64,000 bases of DNA, taken from the NCBI RefSeq assembly GCF_050947875.1, contig NC_134570.1, forward strand, positions 203,249,750 to 203,313,749, in the 5' to 3' direction. Origin of the DNA: Dermacentor variabilis. Taxonomy: Eukaryota > Arthropoda > Arachnida > Ixodida > Ixodidae. The notes beneath the pieces are model-generated. The model was not told the DNA's origin and did no database searches. It was given only the letters and a program-made list of their open reading frames with translations. The position numbers and the translations under genes were made by a program. This document shows, piece by piece, positions 1 through 11,308 of the stretch. Each line of letters starts with the position of its first letter. The first letter of the stretch is position 1.

Positions 1-9
1 CTGCCGCGG

Positions 10-45
10 CCGACACAACTTTTGGTGACGAGGATGGGATCCCCG
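10..45 (+). promoter_or_regulatory. LTR/leader junction with probable primer-binding site
   Basis: Directly after the LTR end (about position 20) comes TTGGTGACGAGGATGGGA. Ty3/gypsy elements place a TGG-starting tRNA primer-binding site here. The tRNA was not identified. Confidence 0.4.
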
Positions 46-288
46 CTCTAGTTCCGACTGAAGCTTTGGGGGGATCTACGAACTTCGTGAGTGAAGCGTT
101 TTCTGCCCCCGAGTCTGCACGGCATGCAAACGCCGCCGACGCACTTGGCGTCGCGAGGCTCCAGCGCCTAAGCCTTCTTTGACCCCTTTGCTCTTGCCTG
201 CTATGTTGTTGCTGCAAGCTCCGGCTTGTGTCCTGCACTCCTACATGGCATGGCTTCTTTCCCTATGAACCTACCTGTCTTCATTTAG

Positions 289-771
289 TTGCCTGGCCCG
301 CCGTCTATTCCGTGGTACCGATGGAAAAAAAAATTTCCGGGCCACCTTGAAGCGGCCGGCGGTAGCGACTGGACGGACGCGCGGCGAGCGTCCGCGCTCG
401 TCAGCGTGCTGGGACGAGAAGGACAGCGCAAGTACTTCGCAGAGGAGGAGCAGGAAGCAGCAAGACAATCGACTTGGGCCATTTCAATGGGCCATTTCGC
501 TTCAGTGTGCCGAAAGACACGAACAGCCGTGCAGCATGTCTCTTCCGCAGAGACACTGTCTTCGTCAACTTCCGCAAGGCAGCCGTCCGCGCCTGTCTTG
601 ACGGTAAGCGCTTTTGAAACTAACAGAGATTTGGAAGTTCAGGTCATAGTTAGCGGCGTCTCCATGCGACTGCTCGTGGACACGGAAGCATCTGTGTCAT
701 TGATGACTGCCGAAGATTTTAGAAATCATTTTGGCGGACAGCACACGCTGTCCGAAGCAACAGTGGATTAA
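289..771 (+). pseudogene. gag C-terminus and aspartic protease remnant of gypsy element
   Basis: A 160-codon frame. Around codons 68-76 the text GHFASVCRK is the second half of a CCHC zinc knuckle. Further on, LLVDTEASVSL matches the retropepsin active-site segment, but the usual glycine of D-T/S-G is glutamate, so this copy is inferred to be inactive. The frame ends in a stop at 769-771, after which the protease-RT linker continues in other frames. The apparent ATG start is arbitrary; the real gag start lay further 5' and is degraded. Confidence 0.6.
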
Positions 772-841
772 GAAATTACTCTAAGCAACGCATCGACGTT
801 CAAGGTCTGTTTCAAGCCACTGTCCAGTTTTTGCAAAGGTC

Positions 842-1653
842 GTGATCCGTCACGTTCCACGTAACGACAAAAGGAACATCGCTGCTGGGACTAGACGCCA
901 TCCAACGCCTGGGTATACAGATCGACGGTACATCGCTGACAGGTCGTCTGGCATTGCTTCTTTCAGTACAGAGCCCCGCAGGTTTTCGGGTTTTGATCAC
1001 CTCTTCAGTGGCGAGTTGAGTCTCGTCAAAAATTTTATGCACCGAATTCATCGGCGGCAAGGTGTAACACCAGTATTTTCAAAGTTGCGTACACTACCCC
1101 TGGCTCTCCGTTACCAGGTCACAAATGAACTGCGATGTCTGGAGGACTGCGACGTCATCGAGCGCGTCGAAGGTTCTGAGTGGGTGTCTCCACTTGTGGT
1201 ACGCAAGAAGGATGAAGCCATCCGGCTCTGTGTGGACTTTCGGGAACCAAGTAAGGCAATTGTCATTGATGGGTATCATCTGCCGCATGTAGAGGAATTA
1301 CTAGAGATGTTTCATGGTGCCGCTTATTTTTGTAAGCTAGATCTAGCATCTGATTATCATCAGCTCTTACAGGAAGAAGATAGTAGAGATATCACTACAT
1401 TCATAACCCATGAAGGTTTATTTAGACTCAAACGTGTCTGTTTTGGGTTGGCATCCGCGCCAGCAGTATTTCAGTAAATGATGTGACAAATTTTGAAGAG
1501 TTGTAATAATGTTGTCTGTTACCTTGATGACATTTTGGTGGGGGGTCAGACACAACCTGAGCATGATGCTAACTTGATAGAAGTCCTAGTTTGCATTGCT
1601 AACAGTGATGTGAAAATGAAAAATGCGTTTTCTCAGTTAAAGAACTGACTTTT
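842..1653 (+). pseudogene. Reverse transcriptase remnant of gypsy element
   Basis: The frame 842-1477 covers the RT fingers and palm: WVSPLVVRKKD, then CVDFREPSKA, then FCKLDLASDYHQL (motif A), then FRLKRVCFGLASAPAVFQ (motif B region). It ends at a stop (1475-1477). The catalytic box YLDDILVGG continues at about 1513-1545 in a shifted position beyond further stops. Motif spacing fits Ty3/gypsy RT, with YLDD where YxDD is expected. At least one frameshift or stop lies between motif B and the catalytic box. Confidence 0.8.
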
Positions 1654-2330
1654 CTGGGCCATAGAATTTCAGCTGAAGGCATTTCGCCTTTGGAGAGCAA
1701 GATAAAAGCAATTTTTAATGCGCCTGCTTCTACAGATATTAAGTCATTGCAATCCTTTCAAGGATTAGCTGGTTACTATGCCAAGTTCATTGATCATTAC
1801 GCGGATTCGGTAGGACCGCTTCGCCTGATTCCCAGGCAAGGGAAAAGTTTTGCTTGGTCTGATGATGCCCAACGCAGCTTCAATCAGTTGAAAGCTCGTC
1901 TTACATGTTCTCCTATCATTAAGGTTTTCAATCCTGAATTTCCTGTAGAAGTCACGACTGATGCATCTGATGTTGGTGTTGATGCTGTGTTACAACAACT
2001 GTATGGTTGTAAAAGCTTGGAACTGTAGCATTTGCATCTAGAACTCTGTCGGTTACAGAAAGGAAGTATTCTGAAGGCGAGCGTGATGCTCTAGCTGTCT
2101 GTTCGCGTGCGAAACATGCCACGTTTACCTCTCGAATAGACGTTTCACCCTTAGAACTGACCATCAATCAAGCTGTAGTTGCTTTACTGGCCACTGGTCA
2201 CTCAGGTCGTCAACCTTTTCGCAATTCGATATGGTCAGTAAGGCTCCTGTATTACAACTTTCAATTTGAATATTGCAAAGGATCAGAAAATATAGTAGCT
2301 GATGCCTTGTCCAGACTTCCAGTAGAGGAT
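1654..2330 (+). pseudogene. RT connection and RNase H remnant of gypsy element
   Basis: LTFLGHRISAEGISPL starts the thumb and connection region. The open frame 1690-2028 carries FQGLAGYYAKFI and then VEVTTDASDVGVDAVL, the start of RNase H with its first acidic residue. A frameshift follows near 2010. Later RNase H motifs appear in other frames: FTLRTDHQS near 2150 and GSENIVADALSRLP near 2281-2325. This order is standard for gypsy pol. Confidence 0.75.
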
Positions 2331-3250
2331 TCAGCATGCCAGGATGAAGAAATAGTATCCCTAGTTACATGGGTGGTTGACAAAGAAACAGTGCAACTTG
2401 CAACGAGTACAAATGATACTCTTCAGAAAGTCATTAAATACCTTTCAGAGGGTTGGCCTTATAAGAAAAACATAGGCAATGCTTTAACAGCTTGTTTTCG
2501 TGTAAATGAAGAATTGTCTTTTGTAGTGGATTGCTCATGCGTGATGATTCTGTAGTAATATCCAGTGTTCTTGTACTTACATTTCTTCAGTTGGCACATG
2601 AAAATCATCAGGACATAGTACGTACCGAACAGCTTCTCCTTGAACGCCATTGGTGGCTTCAGATGGATAGTACTGTAGAACAGTATGTAAAGCATTGTCA
2701 TGTATGTCAGCTGGCAGACAAGTAAGCTGGCAAAGCCTCATGTAGCTCCATTACAGCCAGTTGAATGGTCAAACGCGCCTTGGCAGAAATTGGGAATGGA
2801 CATCATCGGTCCATTAAACACGTCCTACCTTAGGTATCCAGTCATTTTAGTTGATTATTACTCAAAGTGGCCAGAAGTACTTGGTACTAATTCCATCTCT
2901 ACAGATGGTGTCATTAAGCTTCTTGACTAGGCTTTCAGCCGTGAAAGGTTACCAGACTCTATAGTTGTTGGGCAATGGTCCGCGGTTTGTCTCAAAAAAA
3001 TTCCAGGATTACTTAAAGGAAAAGGGAACTGCTCACTTTTTCTCTTCGAATCCTCAGGAAAATGGTCAAATAGAACGGATCAACCGAGACATTAAGGAAC
3101 ATTTGCAGGTAGCCAGGCTTGAAGGTCGAGAAGCTTCGAAAAGCATTACAGAATTGTCGGGCTCCTATAGGATTACACCACATGCTACAATAGGTCTCTC
3201 CCAGCTTTCCTACTTCATGGTCGTCAACCTCGTTCAAAGATATTAGTAAC
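2331..3250 (+). pseudogene. Integrase remnant of gypsy element
   Basis: The zinc-binding end is seen as HWWLQMDSTVEQYV followed by HCHVCQLADK (2649-2725). The catalytic core follows: WQKLGMDIIGPL (first Asp), a central segment reading LGNGPRF where DNGP is usual, so the second catalytic Asp is lost, and ENGQIERINRDIKEH with the conserved Glu. Frames are split at about 2725, 2930 and 3246. The family is clear; the enzyme is dead. Confidence 0.8.
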
Positions 3251-4418
3251 TTTAGGTTGCGTAATCATGTAGCGGAACGCCACAGTTTTCTGCCTCAAGT
3301 TCGAGAAAGGGTCTCGCAGAAACATTGGCAAACTAAACCGTATGTATATAAACGTAGAGTTGCTCAGGCAACTCATATCAAGATGAGAGACGCCATCAAA
3401 AATAAGGTTTAACAGGAAAGAATTTTTAAGTACAGTAAACCACGTACAGTTAAGGCCCAGATAGGACCATCTGCTTCGATGGATGGTAAGTATGTAAGTA
3501 TATGATAGTATAAGTATATCTACTTATATACTCAGTGATGGGAAGACGTGGAATGCGTCTAAGTTAACCCTAGTAGTAAAGGATTCAGAAAGTTGTACAT
3601 TCTCTACAAGTGATAAAGACTTTTTGTACTCATATTCCAACTTGGATAGTCACTTCAATGACTCGCTTCATTCTACAGCTTCATCGTCTTCTACAGCTTC
3701 ATCGTCTCTTTATAGTAATAAGGAGCAGTTAAGTAGTTCCTCTGACTGTATCATTTCCGAGTTTGCGCAGTCAGCAGTCATCTCTGATTCCGTGGGGGAA
3801 TCGGTAGCCTCCCAGGACTTGTTGGGACGTCGAGAGGAGCATCCTGGGCAACCCTCTTCAGCTTTGTGGGACGCCAACATTCAAATGTCAAACCAGAGGG
3901 ACGGAAACAATAGTGGGAGGACTGGGTTTTCAAAGTCGACCGACACGCGTCGCAACCCCCAAAGTTCGTCTTAAGTACGCACACATCCTCACCGCAGCAA
4001 GAAACGGCATTTTGTTTCTTAAGTTTAGGGCGTAGTGTCTTCCCTGAGATGCCACGGCTAGAGGCCTTGCCGTGACCTTACAGAGATAGTGTCATGTGTT
4101 CCCTTATTGAATACAGATGTGCAATGTATTTTTCTTCAGGTATTGTGCAGTGAAACTTGTACCCTCTGTTGCTTATCTAGTTCTGTGTTGAATTGTCAGC
4201 AGTGCAGTGTGACCAATGAATATTTCTTTGTGAAGTGCTAACGCACTGGAGGCGCCTAGACACTGGTGCGTCAAAGACTGCCTGTGTTCTTGTGCCTCCG
4301 AAGACTGGTCCGCTTTCTGTGAACTTGGGGGGACGGACAGAAATGATTCTTAACCTTAAGTACGTGCGCCTCGAGTGTTCGTTTCACTGAATAGTTACTC
4401 TTCTTTTCCAGAGGGGGA
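3251..4418 (+). other. 3' part of gypsy element between integrase and 3' LTR
   Basis: The region begins with integrase C-terminal remnants (HWQTKPYVYKRR near 3326-3358). It contains a serine-rich frame at 3624-3974 (116 codons, many TCA/TCT/AGT codons) that I do not recognise and that may be the degraded pol end or chance. There is a short AT-rich repeat (AAGTATATgatagtaTAAGTATAT type) near 3495-3530. It ends at the purine tract next to the LTR. Confidence 0.5.
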
Positions 4419-4707
4419 TGATGCGCTATAGTGTGTCCCTCTGATGGATCTCATATTAACTGCTTAATCATGTTGTTGTCTAGTTTGGCTAGATGGCGCA
4501 CTCCTTTCGGTCACAAGTTTGGCTTCGACCAATGAGGTGGTGACATCTGGCAGGGAACTCTTCGTGCATAAATGACCGCTTGTCGGTCCAGTCCTTTGTG
4601 TGGTTTGCTCAAGAGCGGTCGTCTCCCCGCCTCCCTCTCTCGTGTCGGCGCTCGCCGCGCGCTCTCCGGACGCCGGGCCCCCGCCGCCTGGCGCTGCCGA
4701 CACAACA
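4419..4707 (+). repeat. 3' LTR of gypsy element (about 289 bp)
   Basis: It starts TGATGCGC after the purine tract GAGGGGGA (4411-4418) and ends CCGACACAACA. The last bases match the truncated LTR at the window start. TG...CA ends are typical of LTRs. Only the 3' copy can be measured here. Confidence 0.7.
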
Positions 4708-4844
4708 GCTACCATTGTTAGAGACGCAGTGTGTCGCTGATACGTCTCCCGTGAGTAGTCCGGGAGGGATTACCCCTGTGCACGTACGTACCAGGCGCCA
4801 TCTGCAAGGGCTCGAACCTGAGCACGGTCTTTTGCCCGAGCGTA

Positions 4845-5880
4845 TCCGGACGATGAACCCGAGCCCACCTCCTTTTACTGCAGCTGTTATGCCTACGCAG
4901 TTCATCGTCAACCAGCCGCTGGCACCGATTGTATTCCACGGAAATGCTACTGAAGACGTGCAAAATTGGCTAGACCATTTCTAGCGGGTGGCCGAATACA
5001 ACGGATGGAACGAAGACCGCAAGCTGCGCAACATGTACTTAGCGCTCCAAGACTCTGCGAGGACGTGTTTCGTAACAATGAAACGGCATTGTCATCTTGG
5101 GACGAATTTCGACGACAGCTGAGTGCCACATACTCCAATACGGACAGGAAGAAGAGAGCGGAATTGGCAATACAGGCAAGATTCCAAGCCCCGAACGAGA
5201 GTGTCACCACATATACTGAAGACATGGCTCGGCTTTTCAGACGTGCGGATGCCTCAATGGACGAAGGCAAGAAGGTGCGATATGTGATGCGAGGCGTGAA
5301 GCAAGAGATTTTGCTGGGCTTATTCGAAATCCACCCACTACACTTGAGGACTTCCTTGCTGAAGCGACAGCAAGGGAAAGGGCCCTTCGACAGCGTGTCG
5401 GGCAATAGGACCTCAACGTGATGGAACTTTCAAACAGCCCCCCTACCATGACTTCGAGAAACAACCTCGAGGACCTGCGCGAAATGACCAGGGCTGTGGT
5501 ACGAGAAGAGCTCTAGAAACTGCAGGTAACCGACGCGCCGACAGCACGAATTTATGTGGCAGAGATAGTGCGCGACGAGATAAGGCAAGTCATCCAAGCT
5601 CCTGAACGCTACGACGTACCACAGCGGCGGGAGCGAGTCTGAATGACTTATGCCGACGCGGTACGACGACCGTCGCTGTACGGCCCCTCAAACGTCATTC
5701 GCCCCACCGAGCAAACAGAAGTAGCATTCAGGCGTCGCAGTCCACCGTCCATCCAAGAGTGGAGGCCCTGGAAAAGCGACGTCCGGCGGGCTCCTGACCT
5801 CAGGTCCCTATGCTTTCATTGCGGAGAGGCTGGCCACGTCTACGGGATGTGTCCCTATTGGCTGTGGGTATCAGTGGTTT
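4845..5880 (+). pseudogene. gag (capsid and CCHC zinc knuckle) remnant
   Basis: VFHGNATEDVQNWLDHF starts the retrotransposon gag capsid fold (4932-4981) and is followed by an in-frame stop. The same fold continues after a frameshift near 5055 with SSWDEFRRQLSATYSNTD and RKKRAELAIQARFQ. A CCHC knuckle LCFHCGEAGHVYGMCPY (C-x2-C-x4-H-x4-C) lies at about 5809-5860. Several stops break it. Confidence 0.75.
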
Positions 5881-5959
5881 CCCTCCAGGTGCTCTTCGTC
5901 CACGACCTGGTGGACCGTTTCAGCAGGCTTCAACACCGTTTCAACAACACCGTTTCAAC

Positions 5960-6540
5960 AGGTTGGAATGGATCTTCTCGGTTCAGTCCCTACGTCGTCT
6001 ACAGGCAACAAATGGATAGTCATTGCAACGGACTGCCTAACGCGGTACGCAGAAACAAAAGCTATACTCCGCGGAACATCTACGGATGTCGCCGTGTTTT
6101 TTGTCCATGACATCGTATTACGTCACGGGGCCCTTCCATCTTAATAACAGATCGAGTGACTGTATTTGCTGCTGACTTAATACAGGAGATCATCACACTA
6201 ACCCACACCAATCATCGGAAAATTGGGGCCTATCACCCGCAAACAAATGGACTTACGGAGCACCTCAATATAACTATCGCCGATATGATCACGATGTACG
6301 TTGACAAAGAGCACAAGTTAGGAGACCAAATTTTGCCGTACGTGATATTCGCATACAATACGGCTGTTCAGGAAACCGCCCGAGTCACACCGCCTGAACT
6401 GGTTTATGGGCGCTGCGTAACAACACCTTTAGACGCCATGCTCCCCGTCGACAACCAAAAATGAAGCAACAGTGTTGACGACGTCGTCCAGAAGGCCGAA
6501 GAAGCTCGTATAAGGGGACGTCGCACTAGCGCGTAAAGAA
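5960..6540 (+). pseudogene. Integrase core remnant of deleted gypsy element
   Basis: GMDLLGSVPTSSTGNKWIV and ATDCLTRYAETKAI (about 5964-6055) carry the first catalytic Asp and following strand. After a stop near 6143, the second part reads YHPQTNGLTEHLNIT with the third catalytic acidic residue and then PYVIFAYNTA (about 6231-6360). The second Asp segment (usually DNG/DRG) reads LITDRVTVF. The C-terminal end stops at 6462-6464, with degraded text to about 6536. Confidence 0.75.
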
Positions 6541-7370
6541 GACACGGATAGGAACGTGAAATAACTAATAATAGAGCGTTAATTAATAAAACGTTAATAA
6601 ATACAGTTATTAAAACGACTACGCTATAAATATGTGGGCTCATACACTCGATTTCATCCGTATTAGGCACTCGCCTTTTAATTGCTTCCTGGCACAAAAA
6701 TACTCAGCATCAGGCTGTTTTTCTGCTGTGATCTTTGCAGTATCATGATTTTTCAAAGTGCAACAAGTAAACAGATTCTATTACTTACTTGTAGATTCGC
6801 CAGTACAATTCCGGTGCGCTGGTCCACCTGTCCAGCAATTCCTTACTGAAGGGAAACCTGCAAATAAAAACACCGCTCCGCATGTAAAAAAAATGCTCTA
6901 CTGTGACGCTTCTCAAACGATTGTGATGCATCACAAGAGCTGTCTACTTGCGTGATGTTCTGAACAAGAAGATATATTCGTTTACTTACATGTGAAGGTA
7001 TATGCCAAAGCACTTCGGGGTTTGGGTGGCACAAAAGGCACGAATGTGCCATAGCGTCCGATGCCTCGCGCAATCACATGTCATACCTAAACTGTACGAA
7101 ACTACTACGCATCCAAAAACACAGAGATTTGAAACTGAAATTCGCGCCATGCTTATTGAATGAATGCGATAAATTACACACTTAGAGAGCGCTTTCCGTG
7201 AACTTAACATTCCCACATCACCTTCATAAAGCGATCAGGTATGCGTTTTTTAATGATAAATCATAAAGCGACCTGTACTTGTTTTCAGACCTTTCAGTAG
7301 TAATTGCACTGGCACATTGACAAGTAGCAACAGGGCGGCGCCCTAGTGGTTCCCCCTTTATCGGCCCAGC

Positions 7371-8567
7371 CATAGAGTTTCCCACTATAACACCTGGAAT
7401 CTGGCGCCACCGTCTATGGGAGTTTCCAAAGGGGCGCTGTGCCGTCATGGGAATGACGGTATATGTGTCTGCGAGGATTGTGTTGGCTGGTGTTGTAAGA
7501 GGCTTCGTCTAAAACGTTGATATGGCTGCACAAATAACGCGTTCTTCAAGTAAAAGCTTCATAAAATGTTTCCATTCACACATATTACATCTTCCAGTGA
7601 AGTTTACTCACCTACAAATACATAACCAAGCGAACAAAAGCAAGAACAAACGACAAACTGTTCCAAAGCGAGCACAAATCTTGTCGTCTGTCCTCCAACT
7701 TTAGCGGCCCGCTGATACTTTTTACGTTTAATATAATTGTACGTGCAATAACAAGCTCTCATAGTTAAACAAAACATGATTTGGTGTAATAATAAAGCTA
7801 ACACAGCTTTTAAGTGCTGTTTTAGTAGAAATTTAATCATTGTGACAGACGGAACGGGGCTTGCCTGGCTCTCCGAGAACGACGCCAATCCGAAGTGACA
7901 ATAAAGCGGCATTCCCATAGAGTTTCTCACTACAACACCTAGAGGTAAATATGGCGCCACCGTCTGTGGGAGTTTCTAAAGGGGCGCAGTGCCGTCATGG
8001 CAATGACGGTATCTGTTTCTGCGAAACTCGTGCTGGCTCGTGCTATCCAAGGCTTCCTCTAAAACATGGATATGGCTATACAAATAAGGTGTTCTTAAAG
8101 TAAAATCTAGATAAAATGTTTTCATTCACGCATATTACATCTTCCAGTGAAGTTTACACACCTACATTGCATAACTAAGCGAAGAAAAGCAAGAACAGAT
8201 GACAAACTGTTCCAATGCGAGCACGAATCTTGTCGTCTGTCCTCCAACTTTAGCGGCCCGCTGATACTTTTTACGTAACATATAATTTTACATGCAATAA
8301 CAAGTTTTCATAGTTAAACAAAACAGCTTCTTACGTGCAGTTTTACTAGAAAATGAATCGTTGTTACAGACGGAACGGTGCTTTCCTGGCTCTCCGAGAA
8401 CGATGCCAATCCGAAGTCACGATATACCGGCATTTCCATGCATACCGCAGCGCAACAGCGCCAGATTTCTTTCTAGGTAATATAGTGAGAAACTCTATGG
8501 GTATTCCCATGCACACTACAACGCAGCAGCGCCAGATTTCCCTCTAAGAAATATGAGAAACTCTATG
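7371..8567. mobile_element. CATAGAG-type MITE 1, split by MITE 2
   Basis: It starts CATAGAGTTTCCCACTATAA (7371) and ends ATATGAGAAACTCTATG (8567), an imperfect terminal inverted repeat. It is flanked by GGCCCAGC (7363-7370) and GGCCCAAC (8568-8575), an 8-bp target duplication with one change. The target is the near-terminal sequence GGCCCAGC of the arm-type transposon. After removing MITE 2 the element is about 610 bp. It is non-coding. The 8-bp duplication fits the P or hAT superfamilies; CA-starting ends are P-like. The superfamily is inference. Confidence 0.75.
7916..8499. mobile_element. CATAGAG-type MITE 2, inserted inside MITE 1
   Basis: The element is 584 bp from CATAGAGTTTCTCACTA to TAGTGAGAAACTCTATG, a perfect 17-bp terminal inverted repeat. 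Flanks are GGCATTCC (7908-7915) and GGTATTCC (8500-8507), an 8-bp duplication with one mismatch. The body is a diverged copy of MITE 1. MITE 1's own sequence resumes at 8508 (CATGCACACTACAAC), matching MITE 2's internal CATGCATACCGCAGC, so the nesting order is clear. Non-coding. Confidence 0.8.
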
Positions 8568-8609
8568 GGCCCAACTTTTCCTCTAGAGCTGGTTATGTTA
8601 ACTCTATGG

Positions 8610-8730
8610 GCCCAAGGATGGATGGATGGATGTTATGAGCGTCCCCTTTGGAAGGGGCTGGTGGGTTGCGCCACCAAGCTCTTGCTAGTATACTGTCTAA
8701 TGTCCTATCCATGTTAAAAAAAAAGAAGGA
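8610..8730 (-). mobile_element. 3' end fragment of CR1-like LINE
   Basis: A (GGAT)n run is followed by GTTATGAGCGTCCCCTTTGG and TTGCGCCACCAAGCTCTTGC. The same text forms the minus-strand 3' end of the LINE at 21005-24760. Only the tail survives here. Confidence 0.65.
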
Positions 8731-8876
8731 TCCACGCTCTGCCGCTGAGGTGCTGCATTCGGAAAAAAATTTGCGAGGGCGCTGCGAGTGCACTGGATTA
8801 GGTCTAAGATGCGCTTCGCGGCATATTCAACGTAATTTCGCTGCGGGCGCTGAGACCGATTGCACGCGTACGCTCT
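8731..8876. other. Short unassigned spacer
   Basis: The stretch between the LINE tail and the RTE tail has no recognised feature; it may hold more of either element. Confidence 0.4.
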
Positions 8877-9255
8877 TATCATCATCAGCAGCAGCAGCCT
8901 GGCTCTAAGCCGACTGCAGGGCAAAGGCCTCTCCCATACTTCTCCAACTACCGCGGTCATGGGCTAATTGTGGCCATGTTGTCCCTGCAAACTACCTAAT
9001 CTCATCCGTCCACCTAACTTTCTGCCGCCCCCTGATACGCTTCCCTTCCCTTGGAATCCAGTCCGTAACCCTTAAAGGGAAGCTGAAACACTTTTCGAAA
9101 AAAAAATGAGTTCCCTACGGCATTCTACAGTTTTGGGTCCACTGAACACGAATACCTCGTTTAGAAAGGGCGGAAACAAACGCAAGCAGCTCTTTTTGCA
9201 AGAAAACGCGCACCAGCGCCTCAGGGCATCGCGCGAACGCCGCTGTTGCCCGTGA

Positions 9256-10915
9256 TTGGTCGGGACCGGCTTTGGCGTCACTCACGGGTATCGCCGGTCG
9301 GCATCGCATTTTCAGAGCGTAGCACGCTGTTCTGTTCTGGCTTCACAGCTGAGTTGTAAGCATTATGGAATGTTCTCGCTGTCTTGGAGAGCTTGTGTTT
9401 TCGTCGTACATGTTCGAACGACAGCCCATACAGAAAACGATGGCGGCAACGGGGGCAACGACGATGTTGAGTGTGCCAACAGCGAGAGCGATGTGTGCAC
9501 ATTCTCGCGCGTTGGAAATCTTAGCTGGTACATATGTCTTTTCATGTAGCTGCACGTTCCAATGACGGGAGAAAAAACGCGCTAAAGTGTCACTGGGAAC
9601 TTGCTGCTGGAAGAATGTCGAAGCACTAACATCTCATTAGATTGTAAACACGGGTGCAATTCCGCGATGTCATGCACCTTGCCGCTGCTTGTCTGAAGTT
9701 CCGTGGCTTTTTGCGAGTTGATACGCGATCGCGAACATAAGCGCCGCGTTTGGCTACTTCAATCTCTTCAACATTATCTACCTTGGTCACACTGGCTGCT
9801 TCAAACTCTTCGATTGGTGATGGTAGTGGAACAGCTTTATCAGGGGCTCGGTTCTCAAGGTGCTCTGCTAGAACCTGAAAGAGTGCAAGGCATGGATGTC
9901 ATGAATTTCAGCATATCATGCATATCAGCAAACATGACAACAGTTGGATTACTTACAGTATTTGAAATACTTTTTCAGTAATTTATGTGATGGATTAGTT
10001 GTCTAGTGATTTAGTAATGTGAATTATTTGGTGTCTGTAATTTCATGGCTAAAGTATTTTATTAATTGCGTTAACTATGCACCAGCAAGCTGTGTACGGC
10101 GCCAGAACGTTGGTAGTGTCGTGAGCTGCCGTGGAGGCACAGGGGGGAGGGCATGAAATGTTGGCAAGTGTATGTTACCTTGAATAAAGGTTGGTTTCCC
10201 TTTATACTTTGCTCTTTGCTTCTTGTATGCATGAAAACTTTTTGGAAGCAATCGTAAAGTAATACCATTAGTTTTTTGAAAGCGGTAATTGATAATGTAA
10301 TTCAAATCAATGAGCGGAATAAGAAAGTAATGAGTAATGTATTATATTTACTTTCAAATAATAATTTTGCCATGCGTGATGTATAGCTAGTTAAAGGCAA
10401 GAAAACATTTTTTTGTCCAGCAGCGATGCCTGTATTTGGCTGGACCACGTTGAACATTGACAAGTTCAATACCTCGCAACGTTACTTCATTATTTGATTC
10501 CGTTCGCCTTGCCACGGGCGCGGCTGTGCCGACGCTCGTTTTTGCGGCACTTCGCTGCTGGTATAACAAGCTATGAGTGCGAAATCTACGGAACGAAGTT
10601 TTTACACGCAGGGTTCAACTACTCTAACGCGAGCATGAAAATATTACCGTAACGCCTCATGTCATGCGATTTGAACATGAATGCTGAACAGCTAAACCTG
10701 CGGGCACCGCGCGGTAGGACGAATAGCAAATATCACTGAATGCGCAAGCGTACCCCCGGCCAGTTATTTCACCGTAACAAAACAGCGCCGTAGTACAGTG
10801 TTCCGTGACAAAGCGGAGTGGAAAAGCAGGATGAAAAGGGCAAGCACATTGCACGCATGTGCATATTCCCGGCTGTGCCTCCACCTCGCTTCGTCAAAGG
10901 CCGCTGTAAGGCCGT
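9256..10915. other. Interior of Kolobok-like element without recognised gene
   Basis: The longest frames are under 100 codons with no motif I recognise (for example 9256-9549 and 9703-9981, plus strand). Bases 9960-10380 are AT-rich. Any transposase catalytic region has been lost or is beyond recognition. Confidence 0.5.
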
Positions 10916-11071
10916 TTGTTCGACACTCAGGTGATCATACGTTTAAAGAATTGCCCGTGTGCACATGAAAAACCTTACCTCACCCTTTCTCCTCTTTGCG
11001 AAGGGCGCTCTTGGAAGTGGCGAGGTGTTTCTATTGTGGGTGAATATAGACGGAACAACGCCGGCCGTCAG

Positions 11072-11308
11072 TCACGCCGATTTAATTGGAATACCGATTG
11101 CCCCCATCGTTGTCAAGCTCCGATGATAATCACTGTCGCGGAAATGGTCCGAACACAGTACAGTTGATCTCGTCGGCAAGACATTATCTCTGCTCACCGC
11201 GCGGACCCACTGCGCTGCAAGTTTCTTGTCCTTTGGGAACATGTGAAACACCACATCGTATCGCCCGCCTGTGTTCGCACAGCCGAATGCTGCACAGAAC
11301 GAGGCCAT
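11072..11308 (-). CDS. THAP-domain peptide of Kolobok-like transposon
   Basis: From the methionine at 11308 the frame encodes about 78 residues and ends at a stop. It is a nearly complete THAP zinc-finger: CAAFGC (C-x4-C), HMFPKDKKL, the conserved Trp in QWVRAV, then LCSDHF (C-x2-H) and a C-terminal IGIPIKSA resembling the AVPTIF box. THAP domains bind DNA, and in P and Kolobok transposases they recognise the transposon ends. The frame also stays open upstream to 11488, but the THAP start is the more likely one. It lies about 400 bp from the right end, pointing inward. No catalytic domain follows, so on its own it could at most bind DNA. It might be the first exon of a larger transposase. Confidence 0.7.
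   Translation of the reverse strand: MASFCAAFGCANTGGRYDVVFHMFPKDKKLAAQWVRAVSRDNVLPTRSTVLCSDHFRDSDYHRSLTTMGAIGIPIKSA

Larger units (their letters stand above)
1..4707 (+). mobile_element. Ty3/gypsy LTR retrotransposon, decayed, 5' LTR cut by window edge
   Basis: The order of remnants is end of gag with zinc knuckle, aspartic protease, reverse transcriptase, RNase H and integrase, which is the Ty3/gypsy order. Bases 1-19 resemble the end of the 3' LTR (CCGACACAAC in both), so the window opens in the last bases of the 5' LTR. A leader reading TTTTGGTGACGAGGATGGGA follows and probably carries the primer-binding site. The 3' LTR lies at 4419-4707, after a purine run (GAGGGGGA). Every domain is broken by stops or frameshifts, so the element is dead. 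The family call rests on motif order; the clade is not assigned. Confidence 0.85.
4708..6540 (+). mobile_element. Second Ty3/gypsy retrotransposon, internally deleted (gag joined to integrase)
   Basis: Directly after the first element's LTR comes a gag capsid region, a CCHC knuckle, and then integrase catalytic-core sequence. Protease, RT and RNase H are missing, so a large internal deletion joined gag to integrase near 5880-5965. No LTR was found at either end. The gag and integrase fragments resemble Ty3/gypsy elements, different in sequence from the neighbour at 1-4707. Confidence 0.75.
6608..8608 (+). mobile_element. Diverged copy of the palindrome-arm transposon (outer end), hosting nested MITEs
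   Basis: Bases 6608-7370 match the outer part of the palindrome's right arm (41905-42885) at clearly lower identity, without the 174-bp insertion present there. The match resumes at 8568 (GGCCCAACTTTTCCTCTAG) and ends at 8608 with TTAACTCTATG, the same kind of terminus as the arm (CTAACTCTATG at 42905-42915). Between 7371 and 8567 lies an inserted MITE. The left end of this copy is lost. No transposase frame is visible. Confidence 0.7.
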
